A stretch of 64,000 nt of DNA from an uncultured Clostridia bacterium (GCA_945948515.1 CAMFBH010000006.1:1-64000); one strand, 5' to 3'; counted from the first letter of the stretch, positions 45,485 to 54,776 are shown. Made by a program: numbers and translations. The notes: generated by a model from the sequence alone, not told the origin.

Positions 45485-46204
45485 ATGAAGCTAATTATAG
45501 TTCGTCATGCCGAGCCTGATTATGTTCACGACAGCTTAACCGAAAAGGGTGACAGGGAAGCAAAGCTTCTTGCCGACAGACTCAGTAAGCTTGATATAGG
45601 CGCATTTTATTGCTCACCGCTCGGCAGAGCGCAGAGAACAGCAGGCTTTACTCTTGATAAATTAAAAAGAACTGCCGAAACTCTTGATTGGCTTCAGGAA
45701 TTCAGAGGAACTGTTCCCAAGGCAGTAATCGGTAGAACAGGCTGCTGGGACAGAAAACCTTCATATTGGACCGCGATAGATGATTATTATTCTTATGATA
45801 AGTGGTTTAATGTTAAACTGATGAAAAAGAATAATGTCAAAAAGGAATATGATATAGTTGCAAACGGTATAGACGAGCTTTTAAAAAAGCATGGCTATTT
45901 GCATAAGGGCAGAGTTTTCAAAGTGGAAAAAGAAAACAGCGAAACAGTAGTTCTATTTTGCCATTTCGGAGTTGAGTGCGTTATTTTGTCGCACATTTTC
46001 AATATTTCTCCAATGATTTTGTGGCATAATTTTGTTGCTCTTCCAAGCTCTGTAACAGTTCTTGCAACCGAGGAAAGAGAAAAGGGAACGGCAGTTTTCA
46101 GATGTATGCAGTTCGGAGATGTGAGCCATCTATATGCTGGAGACGAGGAGCCGTCCTTTGCCGCAAGATTTTGCGAATGCTATTCAGATGATACGCGCCA
46201 TTAA
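45485..46204 (+). CDS. Histidine phosphatase superfamily protein
   Basis: 239 residues. The catalytic RHA motif lies at the N-terminus (MKLIIVRHAEPDYVHDSLTEKG). The second histidine lies in VLFCHFGVECVI, and CSPLGRAQRTA is typical of the phosphoglycerate mutase-like fold. The substrate is unknown; a sugar phosphate or nucleotide is possible. It starts at an ATG behind TTGGAGAG, divergent from yqxD. Confidence 0.9.
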   Translation: MKLIIVRHAEPDYVHDSLTEKGDREAKLLADRLSKLDIGAFYCSPLGRAQRTAGFTLDKLKRTAETLDWLQEFRGTVPKAVIGRTGCWDRKPSYWTAIDDYYSYDKWFNVKLMKKNNVKKEYDIVANGIDELLKKHGYLHKGRVFKVEKENSETVVLFCHFGVECVILSHIFNISPMILWHNFVALPSSVTVLATEEREKGTAVFRCMQFGDVSHLYAGDEEPSFAARFCECYSDDTRH

Positions 46205-46223
46205 AAGCAACGGTATTTCGATT

Positions 46224-46670
46224 TTAATTTGTTTTTGCATTTCGCTTGCTTCTTATTGAAAATATTATTATTGCAACCGCCGTAACGCCGAGAGCAATTC
46301 CTGCTCCCGTTTCGGCGGTTTCTTTTAGATAATGTGTAAAATTATTTTTGTTGAAATAGATAAGATTGTAAACTGTATAATAGAGGCTTCCTCCGGGAAG
46401 AAGCGGAATTGAAGAGGGAATAAAAATAACGGTTGATGGAGTTTTGATAAGCCTTGCAAAGATTTCGGAATAAAGCGCAGTGATAAACGAAGCGGCGCAA
46501 ACAGAAAAAAATGTGTTATTCAAAAGTGCCTGAAAAATAACAAGGCATGTGCCCGAAATCAAGCCGCCGAGTGTTACAAAAAGAAGTCTGTTCTTCGGAG
46601 CGTTTAATATCACTGCAAAAGCAAAGGTTCCCAAAACCGAGGTTAATATCTCAATTAATTCTCTGTTCAT
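46224..46670 (-). CDS. Threonine/serine exporter, C-terminal half (ThrE_2/YjjB type)
   Basis: 148 residues with about five membrane segments (FAFAVILNAPKNRLLFVTLGG, FIPSSIPLLPGGSLYYT). It matches the DUF3815 half of ThrE-type exporters. It begins at the base after the stop of the ThrE_1 gene, so the pair encodes a two-subunit exporter of threonine, serine or a similar small metabolite. Confidence 0.88.
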   Translation of the reverse strand: MNRELIEILTSVLGTFAFAVILNAPKNRLLFVTLGGLISGTCLVIFQALLNNTFFSVCAASFITALYSEIFARLIKTPSTVIFIPSSIPLLPGGSLYYTVYNLIYFNKNNFTHYLKETAETGAGIALGVTAVAIIIFSIRSKRNAKTN

Positions 46671-47414
46671 TTAGTTCACCGCATATTTAAAAAATGCTAT
46701 TGCAAAAGCAAATCCGCCAACAATGGAAACGCCTCCGGTAACAGCGTTTATTAATGACAGCGTACCCGAAAGAATATCTCCGAAAAGTAAATCCCTAATT
46801 GAATTTCCGATGCTGAGACCGGGAATCAAAAGCATAATTGCACCAATCATTATTTTGTTGCTCGAGCATCCGGGTATAATCATTTCAAAAAAGCAGGCAA
46901 TCAGTCCGGCAATCAGGCTTGCGCGGAAAGAAAACGCAATCTCTCCGAGAGAGAACGGCTTGTTGTTTTCAAAAAGGCTTATTGCAAGAGCGGGAACACT
47001 GCAAAGAACGGCATCAAGCGGAGTACCGCCGAAATATATGCAGAATGCGCCTGTTGAAAGCGCCGCACAAAAAAGTCTGAATACCTTTGAATATGAATAA
47101 TCGCTGTCGCTAATTTCGGGAAAGCTTTTTGACTTGCACATTCTTCTTGATAATTCGTTCATTCTTTCAATTTCAGCAAGGTCAATATCGGTTTTGTGAA
47201 TCCTAACGGAAAAGAAAAGCCGCTTTTTTTCGTGCTTTGCAAAAATTAGAAGAAGCGTCGGAATTGAAAAAACGCTTATATCGTGAGCACCGAAGGTCTT
47301 AAGAATTATTTCAACCGTGTTTTCAACTCTGTAAGCCTCAGCTCCGCTCTCGGCGAGTCTTTTTCCGATTTCACAGGCAGTATCAAAATATTTGTAATCG
47401 TTTTTACTGTTCAA
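46671..47414 (-). CDS. Threonine/serine exporter, N-terminal half (ThrE_1/YjjP type)
   Basis: 247 residues from a TTG behind TGAGGTG. A cytoplasmic N-terminal part (ACEIGKRLAESGAEAYRVENTVEIIL) is followed by about five membrane segments, including MLLIPGLSIGNSIRDLLFGD. It matches the DUF1212/ThrE_1 family and pairs with the downstream half. Confidence 0.88.
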   Translation of the reverse strand: MNSKNDYKYFDTACEIGKRLAESGAEAYRVENTVEIILKTFGAHDISVFSIPTLLLIFAKHEKKRLFFSVRIHKTDIDLAEIERMNELSRRMCKSKSFPEISDSDYSYSKVFRLFCAALSTGAFCIYFGGTPLDAVLCSVPALAISLFENNKPFSLGEIAFSFRASLIAGLIACFFEMIIPGCSSNKIMIGAIMLLIPGLSIGNSIRDLLFGDILSGTLSLINAVTGGVSIVGGFAFAIAFFKYAVN

Positions 47415-47586
47415 AAAAACACCTCAGAATTATCATTCCCGATAAAGCAAAAAGCAGTCCCTGAATGCACATTTAATTTTTATGTGTTCATATAATTCAT
47501 AACTTAGATGATAGTTAAAGACAAAACGAATTCTAGCAAAGTTTATTGAATAATACCTTTTATCGGTATAAAAATATAATTAATAC

Positions 47587-47615
47587 TTGACAAATAAATC
47601 CGTAATGAGTATAAT
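47587..47615 (+). promoter_or_regulatory. Consensus promoter of tRNA-fMet
   Basis: TTGACA (47587-47592) and TATAAT (47610-47615) with a 17-base spacer, a full match to the sigma-A consensus, 27 bases before the tRNA. Confidence 0.95.
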
Positions 47616-47642
47616 ATATAAGCAAACGAAAATTGAATATAT

Positions 47643-47718
<76 letters not shown>

Positions 47719-47720
47719 CA

Positions 47721-47751
47721 AGGGCCGTACATTTCTGTACGGTCCTATTTT
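47721..47751 (+). terminator. Terminator of tRNA-fMet
   Basis: AGGGCCGTACA (47721-47731) pairs with TGTACGGTCCT (47736-47746) with one wobble, loop TTTC, followed by ATTTTAT. Confidence 0.85.
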
Positions 47752-47988
47752 ATCTAAATGCTCTCAAACGCCCTAAAAGAGCCACTTTCAGCTATTTTTA
47801 GAAAACACCCAAAGAGCGTTGATATTGCCCAAGATTGTTAAAGATTATCTTATTTGCAGTAAAACTGCATCCTTTTGAAACCTTGTTATGTTAATGATAT
47901 AAAATCTAAGCATATCGGCAATAAATGATTATTCATATAAAATGTTGTTTATATCTTGCCGATAGAATGTTATAATAATGGTGATAAC
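47752..47988. other. Noncoding stretch after tRNA-fMet with an inverted repeat
   Basis: No gene is seen. The nine-base inverted repeat TATCGGCAA (47913-47921) and TTGCCGATA (47956-47964) flanks 34 bases just before the truncated helix-turn-helix gene. It could be an operator or a remnant of an element that entered beside the tRNA. Confidence 0.4.
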
Positions 47989-48114
47989 ATGGATATAAAA
48001 TACCTAACAAGTTCACAAATGGCTGAAAAATGGGGCGTTTCAGAGAGAAGTGTTCGTAATTATTGTAACGAAGGCATCCTCTCGGATTCTTTGGTTTCAT
48101 TATTTATATATTAA
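47989..48114 (+). pseudogene. Truncated helix-turn-helix protein gene
   Basis: A 41-codon reading frame from an ATG behind GGTGA. It encodes MDIKYLTSSQMAEKWGVSERSVRNYCNEGIL, the beginning of a small family of excisionase/MerR-like DNA-binding proteins. It then diverges into SDSLVSLFIY and stops. Full-length relatives as I recall them continue with GxxxxGKTWxIP. It is probably the 5' remnant of a gene cut by a deletion, next to a tRNA where mobile elements often integrate. Confidence 0.6.
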
Positions 48115-48143
48115 TAACATTTTGATTTTAAGGATGTGAAAGA

Positions 48144-49709
48144 ATGAAAAAAGTTTTGTCGGTGCTCTTGTCTTTGGTTTTTGCATTCTCGTGCTTTTCG
48201 GTTTTATGCTTTAATTCCGAGAAGGCTTATGCAAAAACCTTTTCAGAGGGCGATTTCAGCGTTCGGGCAGATGAACTCAGAAGACCTGCCGTTCTTAAAA
48301 AAGGTGCAAGCTTCACGATTAAGGGAAAGCTTAAGGCGAATAGGGAAATAGAAAAAATGGAGCTTCGTGTAACGGATATGAATTCGTTTAAAAAGGAGCT
48401 CAAGTATTCAGAATATGTTTATTCAAAAAGGATTAATCTTTCCGATTATTCGCAAAAGCTGAATTTTTCAAAGCTTCCGTCGGGTGAAAAAGAATTTAAA
48501 ATCATATTGTTTGATGAAGACGGAAATAAGCTTGTAATCAAGCGCAAATTTACCATTCTCGGCAAAGCCAAGGAAAGCGTTCATATAACAAAGCAGTGCA
48601 GGATAACCGTTTCAAGAGGAGATGTTTCAGCGGTAACGGATTCCTCCGACTCAACCTCGTGGTCAAGCGGAAAAATGGAAATTGTTTTTCCCGATGATAA
48701 GCAGGTTGACGGAATTTTCATTAAATGGCATAAGGCAAGCACAAATTCCTATACAATAAAATCGTATTCAGCCGATGGAGAGGTACTCGATGAGTATAGT
48801 GAAAAAAGCTATGAAATGCTCCATAAGTATTATGAAATGAGCGAAGATGCCGTCAAAGCTGTTATTAATCTCAAAAAGACAAAGGATAATAACGGAATTT
48901 GCTGTCTTAGAGTTTATGAAGAGGGTAGAGTGGGCGCTTCTGTTGAAAGATGGGAGGCACCCGAAACGGGTAAATGCGATTTAATGGTAATTTCCGCACA
49001 CCGCGATGATGAACTGCTCTATTTCGGCGGAACAATCCCTTATTATTTGAGTGTTAAGGAAAAGAATGTTTACACCGTTTATATGTCCGGAAGAGACCGA
49101 CTTCGTATTCGTGAGGCGCTTGCAGGTCAGTGGTCAATGGGTAACACAACCTATCCTATTTTTATGGATTTCCCCGGCGGCTATCATGACGGAATAAGCG
49201 GAACGCTTCAATCATGGGGAGGCGAGGAGGCTGTTCTTAAAAAGCTTGTTGAGAAAATCAGAAGATTTCAGCCCGATGTTATTGTTTCTCATGATATTAA
49301 CGGAGAGTACGGACATCCCACCCATAAAACCACCGCTTATCTTATTCAAAAGGCAATAAAGCTTGCAGGCGATAAGTCAAAATATAAGGAGTCTTATGAA
49401 AAATACGGAGCGTGGAATGTTAAAAAGCTCTATCTTCATATGTATTCAAAAAATAAAGTTACAATGAATTGGAACAAATCCTATGCAAAGCTTGATGGTA
49501 AAACGCCGTTTCAGGCGGCCTGCGTAGCATATGATAAGCATGTGTCACAGCACGGAAGCTGGAGCATGACCTCAAAGAAAGTAACGCAGTATCCGAGCAA
49601 TAAGTACGGACTTGTTTATTCCACGGTAGGAGCGGATAAAAAGAAAAACGATTTCTTTGAGAATGTTAAACCGAAAACCGAAGAAAGTCAGAATAAGCAA
49701 TCAAAATAA
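48144..49709 (+). CDS. Secreted PIG-L family deacetylase
   Basis: 521 residues. A signal peptide (1-30, ending AYA) precedes a beta region and a discoidin-like domain (about 155-260: VTDSSDSTSWSSGKMEIVFPD). The PIG-L/LmbE domain (about 277-460) has zinc and catalytic residues in AHRDDE (286-290) and GEYGHPTH (H391, H394). Most relatives have HPDDE; the proline is arginine here. It probably removes N-acetyl groups from an external glycan or glycoconjugate. It is transcribed alone. Confidence 0.85.
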   Translation: MKKVLSVLLSLVFAFSCFSVLCFNSEKAYAKTFSEGDFSVRADELRRPAVLKKGASFTIKGKLKANREIEKMELRVTDMNSFKKELKYSEYVYSKRINLSDYSQKLNFSKLPSGEKEFKIILFDEDGNKLVIKRKFTILGKAKESVHITKQCRITVSRGDVSAVTDSSDSTSWSSGKMEIVFPDDKQVDGIFIKWHKASTNSYTIKSYSADGEVLDEYSEKSYEMLHKYYEMSEDAVKAVINLKKTKDNNGICCLRVYEEGRVGASVERWEAPETGKCDLMVISAHRDDELLYFGGTIPYYLSVKEKNVYTVYMSGRDRLRIREALAGQWSMGNTTYPIFMDFPGGYHDGISGTLQSWGGEEAVLKKLVEKIRRFQPDVIVSHDINGEYGHPTHKTTAYLIQKAIKLAGDKSKYKESYEKYGAWNVKKLYLHMYSKNKVTMNWNKSYAKLDGKTPFQAACVAYDKHVSQHGSWSMTSKKVTQYPSNKYGLVYSTVGADKKKNDFFENVKPKTEESQNKQSK

Positions 49710-49715
49710 GCAACA

Positions 49716-49748
49716 AAGCCCCGGTATTAAAACCGGGGCTTATTTTTT
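49716..49748 (+). terminator. Terminator of the PIG-L gene
   Basis: AAGCCCCGGT (49716-49725) and ACCGGGGCTT (49732-49741) form a perfect ten-base stem followed by ATTTTTT. It may also help end the convergent FRG gene, although the minus-strand T-run is short. Confidence 0.9.
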
Positions 49749-49750
49749 AG

Positions 49751-50704
49751 CTATTTAACCGCTTTTGCAATGCTGAGTAAGCAGTTGTATTTGTAGTGCG
49801 GAGCCTTCTCTTGAAGAAAGCCCTGAAGATAAGGACAAATTTCCTTATTCAAAACATATTTTTTTACAATAAAGCTTTTTCTTACCGATTTAGTGAGATA
49901 TTTAAAAGAAACGATTGTGAAATTATTTAACAGCAGGAAAACCCCTTGCTGATATTTCATTAAATCGTTTGTAGGAATATCAATCAGTTTTGCCGTTGGG
50001 TACATATGATTAACGATTTTCACTGCGTTTGCCATCTCGGAAGCCTTGTATTTTGCAATTTCAAGAGCTTCCGGCTTTTTAATATTCAGCGCTTTTGTTT
50101 TAAAAGCCTCAAGCAGAGTTTCGTCAAGTATTGCAACATGGTAATTGTTCAGCCATTCGTTAACTTCGTTGATATCGCTTGTTGTGTCATCGTCGCCTAT
50201 ATCGTAAACGGTGTAGATTATTGGGTCCTCATCAAATGAGGTTTTGTTTTTGAGAGCAAATGAAAGCGCAACAAACAAATTTTTTGAAAAGTCAATAAGC
50301 GGACTGACATTAAGATAGTGCTGAGCGAAAGCCATCATTTTGTACATTGAATTTATGTCAAAATCGCCGTTAACAGTGTTATAGACATTAATAAAATTAG
50401 TTTTTGAACGATAGAAGCTGTAAAGCTTTTTGCTGTTTATGTAAACAATTCCGTCGTCATAGTCGGGGCGAAAGCAGTCGGTATCTCTGAGAAGAGTCGG
50501 AATAAGAGGGCGGGCGGGACTGTTAATTCTTTCTCCGCGATAATATATTTTTTCATTATTAATAAAAGGGAGATAAAGATTTTCGTTAAACTCCTCAATG
50601 GTGCTTATGTTAATTTCAGACATTGAGTAATTGTAGTCAAATGTGTCCTCAAGCTTTTTTCTTATTCTGTTTTCCGGCAGCTTCAATGCGTTTTCAATAC
50701 TCAT
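49751..50704 (-). CDS. FRG-domain protein
   Basis: 317 residues. The FRG domain hallmarks are IYYRGERINSPARPLIPTLLRD near residue 55 and FAQHYLNVSPLIDFSKNLFVALSFAL near 130-150. The domain's function is not established; members occur alone and in phage- or defence-related loci. The C-terminal half (about 200-317) is unassigned. No signal peptide or membrane segment. The start is an ATG behind TAGGAGG. It is monocistronic. Confidence 0.82.
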   Translation of the reverse strand: MSIENALKLPENRIRKKLEDTFDYNYSMSEINISTIEEFNENLYLPFINNEKIYYRGERINSPARPLIPTLLRDTDCFRPDYDDGIVYINSKKLYSFYRSKTNFINVYNTVNGDFDINSMYKMMAFAQHYLNVSPLIDFSKNLFVALSFALKNKTSFDEDPIIYTVYDIGDDDTTSDINEVNEWLNNYHVAILDETLLEAFKTKALNIKKPEALEIAKYKASEMANAVKIVNHMYPTAKLIDIPTNDLMKYQQGVFLLLNNFTIVSFKYLTKSVRKSFIVKKYVLNKEICPYLQGFLQEKAPHYKYNCLLSIAKAVK

Positions 50705-50727
50705 ACTATCCTCCTAAAGATGATAAT

Positions 50728-50755
50728 ATTATAGCACATTATCTTTAATAAACAA
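50728..50755 (-). promoter_or_regulatory. Promoter of the FRG gene
   Basis: On the minus strand TTGTTT (50750-50755), 16 bases with an extended TGC, and TATAAT (50728-50733). Confidence 0.7.
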
Positions 50756-50765
50756 TGTATAAAAA

Positions 50766-50797
50766 GTAAAAAGCGGTTTAAAAAAACCGCTTTTTAC
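50766..50797 (-). terminator. Terminator of the iol operon
   Basis: GTAAAAAGCGGTTT (50766-50779) and its complement (50784-50797) form a 14-base stem with T-rich arms in both directions, just after the iolE stop on the minus strand. Confidence 0.85.
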
Positions 50798-50808
50798 TTC
50801 CAACAGAA

Positions 50809-51708
50809 TTAAAGTCCTGCTTTTTCTTTAATATATTTTCTTGCCTTAACCGCGTATTCAAACGGGTTTGCCTTTGCAGGATCCTGTTCTGCTTCAACAA
50901 CAACCCAGCCCTCATAGCCGTTTTCATCAAGAATATCAAAAATAGGCTTGAAATCAACATCGCCGTCACCCGGAACCGTGAAAACTCCGGCGCGTACGGC
51001 ATCAAGAAAGCTCATATGCTTCGGAACAACCTCATTGTTATAAACATCAAGGCGAACATCCTTAAGATGAACATGCTTAACTCGGTTGATATATTTTTTA
51101 AGAACGGGAACAGGGTCAATACCTGCAAAGGTAAGATGACCGCTGTCAAAAAGGAGATAAACGAGCTCGGGATCGGTAAGCTCCATAAGCTTGTCGATTT
51201 CCTCTTCGGTCTGAACACCTGTGCCCATATGATGATGAACAGTGAAGTACATGCCCTTTTCTTTTGCAAGTCTTCCCATTTCGTTGAAGCCCTTTGCAAC
51301 AATTTCCCATTGCTCATCTGTGTAGCACGGCTTGTTTTCAAGAATCGGAACATCAAGCTTTCCCTGAATAGAATTACCCTGCTCGGAAGCACCGATTACT
51401 TTTGCGCCGAGAGCGTAAAGCTTATCTCTGTGCTCAATAAATGCGTTGATTGTTTCTTCATAGGGCTTGCTTGTGAGGAAGGATGAGAACCAAGCGTTGC
51501 AAATCTGAAGTCCTCTTATATCAAGATACGGCTTTAATACTGCCGGATCGGAGGGATATTTGTTTCCGATTTCTGAGCCCTTAAAACCTGCAAGAGCCAT
51601 TTCTGAAATGCACTGTTCAAAGGTGTTTTCGCTTCCGAGATCGGGCATATCGTCGTTAGTCCAGCCAATCGGAGCGATAGCAAGCTTAACTTTGTTTGAA
51701 TCCAACAT
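50809..51708 (-). CDS. iolE: Inosose dehydratase IolE
   Basis: 299-residue TIM barrel of the xylose isomerase-like superfamily. [50 protein letters not shown] and HVHLKDVR match IolE, which dehydrates 2-keto-myo-inositol. It is the last gene of the operon, 21 bases after iolD. Confidence 0.93.
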   Translation of the reverse strand: MLDSNKVKLAIAPIGWTNDDMPDLGSENTFEQCISEMALAGFKGSEIGNKYPSDPAVLKPYLDIRGLQICNAWFSSFLTSKPYEETINAFIEHRDKLYALGAKVIGASEQGNSIQGKLDVPILENKPCYTDEQWEIVAKGFNEMGRLAKEKGMYFTVHHHMGTGVQTEEEIDKLMELTDPELVYLLFDSGHLTFAGIDPVPVLKKYINRVKHVHLKDVRLDVYNNEVVPKHMSFLDAVRAGVFTVPGDGDVDFKPIFDILDENGYEGWVVVEAEQDPAKANPFEYAVKARKYIKEKAGL

Positions 51709-51729
51709 ATTTTTCTCCTAATTTTTAGA

Positions 51730-53583
51730 TTAATAATCGAAAGTTTTTGAAATGTTTTCCTGCATATCCTTGTAGGCGGCAGCAACTGTTTCTGATTCGG
51801 AAACCTCTGCAACGCCGACACGCCACCAGCTTTCAAAGCCGGGAGTCATGGTTTTCGGAAGAACCTTTATGTCAAATAAGCATGTTCTGTCCTGATTTTT
51901 AGCGTCCGCAAGAGCGCTTCTAAGCTCATCGCTTGTTCTGCATGTATATGCCTTTGCACCGTAGCCTTCGGCAATTTTTGCAAAATCAACGGGAATTTCA
52001 TCGCCGTCAAGCATTCCTGTTTTCGGATTTCTTGCTCTGAAAACAGTTCCGAATGTGTCTGTACCCTGGTTGTTCTGAAGGTTTTCAATACAACCCCAGC
52101 CCATATTGTCAAAAATGCAGATGTTAAGCTTTAAGCTCTCCTGCAAAGCGGTGTACATTTCACTGTGACCCATCATAAAAGAACCGTCTCCGCAGAAAGC
52201 ATAAACATCATTTTCTGGGCAGGCGAGTTTAACTCCGAGAGCGCCGTTGATTTCATATGCCATGTTGGAGTAGCCGTATTCCATGTGGTAGGTTTCGGGA
52301 TTTTTAGCTCTGAACAGTCTTTGCATATCTCCCGGAAGAGAACCGGCAGAGCCAACTGCAATGTCTTCATCTGCCATAAATTCATTAATGATACCGAGAG
52401 CAAGAGTTTGGCTGAGACCGCCGGGTAGCTCTTTAGTATAATAATCGTCAACAATACTGTCCCATTCGGCTTTGGCAGAAGCAATTTCATTTGAATATGC
52501 GGTTTTGTATCCGCTGAGAGAATCAGTTAACGCAATAATTGCTTCTTTAGCATCGCAAACAATAGCTTCGGCATCCATTTTGTATGCGTCAAACGGACAA
52601 ATGTTAATTCCGAGAACCTTTCTGTTCTCATTGAAAAGCCATTTTGAAGCTGTTGTAAAATCGGTAAAACGGGTTCCTACTCCGATAACAAGGTCGGCAT
52701 CTCTTGCAATAACATTTGCAGCCTTTCCGCCCGTTACGCCGATACCGCCGAGATTGAGTGGGTGCTTCCAGTCTATAAGACCTTTTCCGGCCTGTGTTTC
52801 GCTTATCGGAATATTGTACTTCTCGGCAAAGCTTTGAAGCTCTTTATAGCAACCGCTGTATCTAACACCGCCGCCGCAAACAATAATCGGCTTTTCGGAG
52901 CATTTAATAAGCTCGCTTGCTCTTTCAAGCTGAGAGTCTGTTATCGGTCGTCTGTCGAGATGCCAAACTCTTTTCTGAAGGAAGTGTTCGGGATAATCAT
53001 AAGCTTCGCCCTCAACATCTTGAGGCATTGCAAGGCAAACCGCACCTGTGTCGGCAGGGTCTGTTAAAACGCGCATTGCGTTAATGCAGGCCGTCATAAG
53101 CTGCTCGGGGCGAAGAATTCTGTCGTAGTAGTGGCAAACGCCTTTGAAAGCGTCGGTAACGGTTCTTCCGTAGTTATCGAAAAATTCAGCCTGCTGAAGA
53201 ACAGGATCGGGCTGACGGCAGGCGAATGTGTCACCGGGAAGAACGAGAAGAGGAATTCTGTTTGCAGTTGCACAGCCGCACGCGGTAACCATATTGGTTG
53301 CTCCGGGACCGATGGAGGAAACGCAGGGGATAATTGCTTTCCTGTTCATCTGCTTTGCATATGCAACAGCGGCAAGAGCCATATTCTGCTCATTTTTTCC
53401 CTGGTAGAATTTAAGATTGTGGCCGCCCTGCTCAAGAGCCTGGCCTACGCCTACTACACAGCCGTGTCCGAAAATACCGAAAATACCGCTAACGAATTTT
53501 GTTTCAACTCCGTCGCATTCGATATACTGATTGTCAAGGAACTTAACAAGAGCCTGCGCCATTGTAAGTCTTATTCTTTTCAT
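51730..53583 (-). CDS. iolD: 3D-(3,5/4)-trihydroxycyclohexane-1,2-dione acylhydrolase IolD
   Basis: 617 residues with the thiamine diphosphate enzyme layout. The N-terminal Pyr domain is RLTMAQALVKFLDNQYIE...GHGCVVGVGQAL, followed by a central domain with GVGTRFTDFTTASKWLF. The C-terminal PP domain has the cofactor motif CGDGSFMMGHSEMYTAL...DNMGWG. It opens the ring of the IolE product. It follows iolG after 26 bases. Confidence 0.95.
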   Translation of the reverse strand: MKRIRLTMAQALVKFLDNQYIECDGVETKFVSGIFGIFGHGCVVGVGQALEQGGHNLKFYQGKNEQNMALAAVAYAKQMNRKAIIPCVSSIGPGATNMVTACGCATANRIPLLVLPGDTFACRQPDPVLQQAEFFDNYGRTVTDAFKGVCHYYDRILRPEQLMTACINAMRVLTDPADTGAVCLAMPQDVEGEAYDYPEHFLQKRVWHLDRRPITDSQLERASELIKCSEKPIIVCGGGVRYSGCYKELQSFAEKYNIPISETQAGKGLIDWKHPLNLGGIGVTGGKAANVIARDADLVIGVGTRFTDFTTASKWLFNENRKVLGINICPFDAYKMDAEAIVCDAKEAIIALTDSLSGYKTAYSNEIASAKAEWDSIVDDYYTKELPGGLSQTLALGIINEFMADEDIAVGSAGSLPGDMQRLFRAKNPETYHMEYGYSNMAYEINGALGVKLACPENDVYAFCGDGSFMMGHSEMYTALQESLKLNICIFDNMGWGCIENLQNNQGTDTFGTVFRARNPKTGMLDGDEIPVDFAKIAEGYGAKAYTCRTSDELRSALADAKNQDRTCLFDIKVLPKTMTPGFESWWRVGVAEVSESETVAAAYKDMQENISKTFDY

Positions 53584-53609
53584 AGTTGTGCTCCTTTGCG
53601 TTCCTTTGA

Positions 53610-54623
53610 TTACTGCTCAATTTCCGAAAGCTTAACAGGTCTGTGCTCTGCAAGTGATTTCTTTGCCGCAAGACCCATTCTGAGAGCTTCAAGTCCGTCA
53701 TAAACAGTTGTTTTTGTTTCTTTATCGTTAAGCACACAGTCAATAAATTCGTTCATTTCCTTAGTAAAGGATTCCATATATCTTTCAAGGAAGAAATAGA
53801 GAGGCTTGTCGGTAACAGCACCGTTTTCGTCAATGAACTCAACATTTGTGGGAGTATCGTTTGAAGCGCTTGCCTGACCGTTTGATCCGAAAACCTCAAG
53901 GCGCTGGTCGTAGCCGTAAGCGGCACGGCGGCAGTTGTCAATAACACCGATTGCACCGTTTTTGAATTTGAGAGAAACGAGTGCGGTATCAACATCTCCT
54001 GCTTCTCCGATTACGGGATTCACAAGAACTGCTGCATTAACATAAACCTCTTCAACCTCACCGCCGATAAAACGAGCCATATCAAAATCATGAACGGTCA
54101 TATCAAGGAAGATTCCTCCCGAAACCTTAACATAGGAAATCGGGGGCGGTTCAGGATCACGCGAGGTGATTTTTATTGTTTGAAGATTGCCGATTTTTCC
54201 CTTGTTTGCAAGGTCCTTAATCTGTGCAAAGTTGTGATCGTATCTTCTGTTAAAGCCAATCTGAAGCTTAACTCCGGCTTTGTTAACCGCATCAATAACA
54301 GCTTTAATCTTATCAACAGTTAAATCAACGGGCTTCTCGCAGAAAATATGCTTTCCTGCCTTTGCGGCTTCAATAGTAATGTCTGCATGTGTGTCGGTTG
54401 AAGAGCAAACAAGAACCGCGTCTATTTCGGGATTATTGAGAATTTCGTGATAATCCTCGTAATAGTTCGGAATTCCGAGCTCCTCTGCAAGCTTTTTAGC
54501 TCCCTCAACATAAATGTCGGAAACTGCAAGAATTTCAGCCTGCGGAATATGGTATGTAATCGACTTTGCGTGAACCTGGCCGATTCTGCCGGCGCCGATA
54601 ATGCCTACTTTGAGTTTGTTCAT
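53610..54623 (-). CDS. iolG: Inositol 2-dehydrogenase IolG
   Basis: 337 residues from the ATG at 54623 behind GAGAGGT. The Rossmann motif is VGIIGAGRIGQVHAKSI; the GFO/IDH signature CEKPVDLT and catalytic residues in DMTVHDFDMARF follow. It oxidises myo-inositol to 2-keto-myo-inositol. First gene of iolG-iolD-iolE; no iolA, iolB, iolC or iolR is seen in the window. Confidence 0.93.
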   Translation of the reverse strand: MNKLKVGIIGAGRIGQVHAKSITYHIPQAEILAVSDIYVEGAKKLAEELGIPNYYEDYHEILNNPEIDAVLVCSSTDTHADITIEAAKAGKHIFCEKPVDLTVDKIKAVIDAVNKAGVKLQIGFNRRYDHNFAQIKDLANKGKIGNLQTIKITSRDPEPPPISYVKVSGGIFLDMTVHDFDMARFIGGEVEEVYVNAAVLVNPVIGEAGDVDTALVSLKFKNGAIGVIDNCRRAAYGYDQRLEVFGSNGQASASNDTPTNVEFIDENGAVTDKPLYFFLERYMESFTKEMNEFIDCVLNDKETKTTVYDGLEALRMGLAAKKSLAEHRPVKLSEIEQ

Positions 54624-54676
54624 ACGCTTACCTCTCTCATTTGGAATTTTGTGCCTTCGCACTTTTTTTCGAAATA

Positions 54677-54705
54677 ATAATATCATACTGAAATTGTTAA
54701 TGCAA
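54677..54705 (-). promoter_or_regulatory. Promoter of the iol operon
   Basis: On the minus strand TTGCAT (54700-54705), 17 bases and TATTAT (54677-54682). No clear repeat operator was recognised. Confidence 0.6.
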
Positions 54706-54747
54706 TATTAATATTAAATAAAAATTAGCTTATTTTTTTGTAAAGCG

Positions 54748-54776
54748 TTGCTTTTTTTAATTGCGGTATGTATAAT
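54748..54776 (+). promoter_or_regulatory. Promoter of the TSCPD-glycosidase-signal peptidase operon
   Basis: TTGCTT (54748-54753), 17 bases and TATAAT (54771-54776), 50 bases before the first start codon and divergent from the iol promoter. Confidence 0.75.

Noticed and set aside
47752..47880. Integrase gene remnant on the minus strand after tRNA-fMet
   Set aside because: Minus-strand translation gives only short frames with no integrase motif such as the catalytic RxxHxxR.
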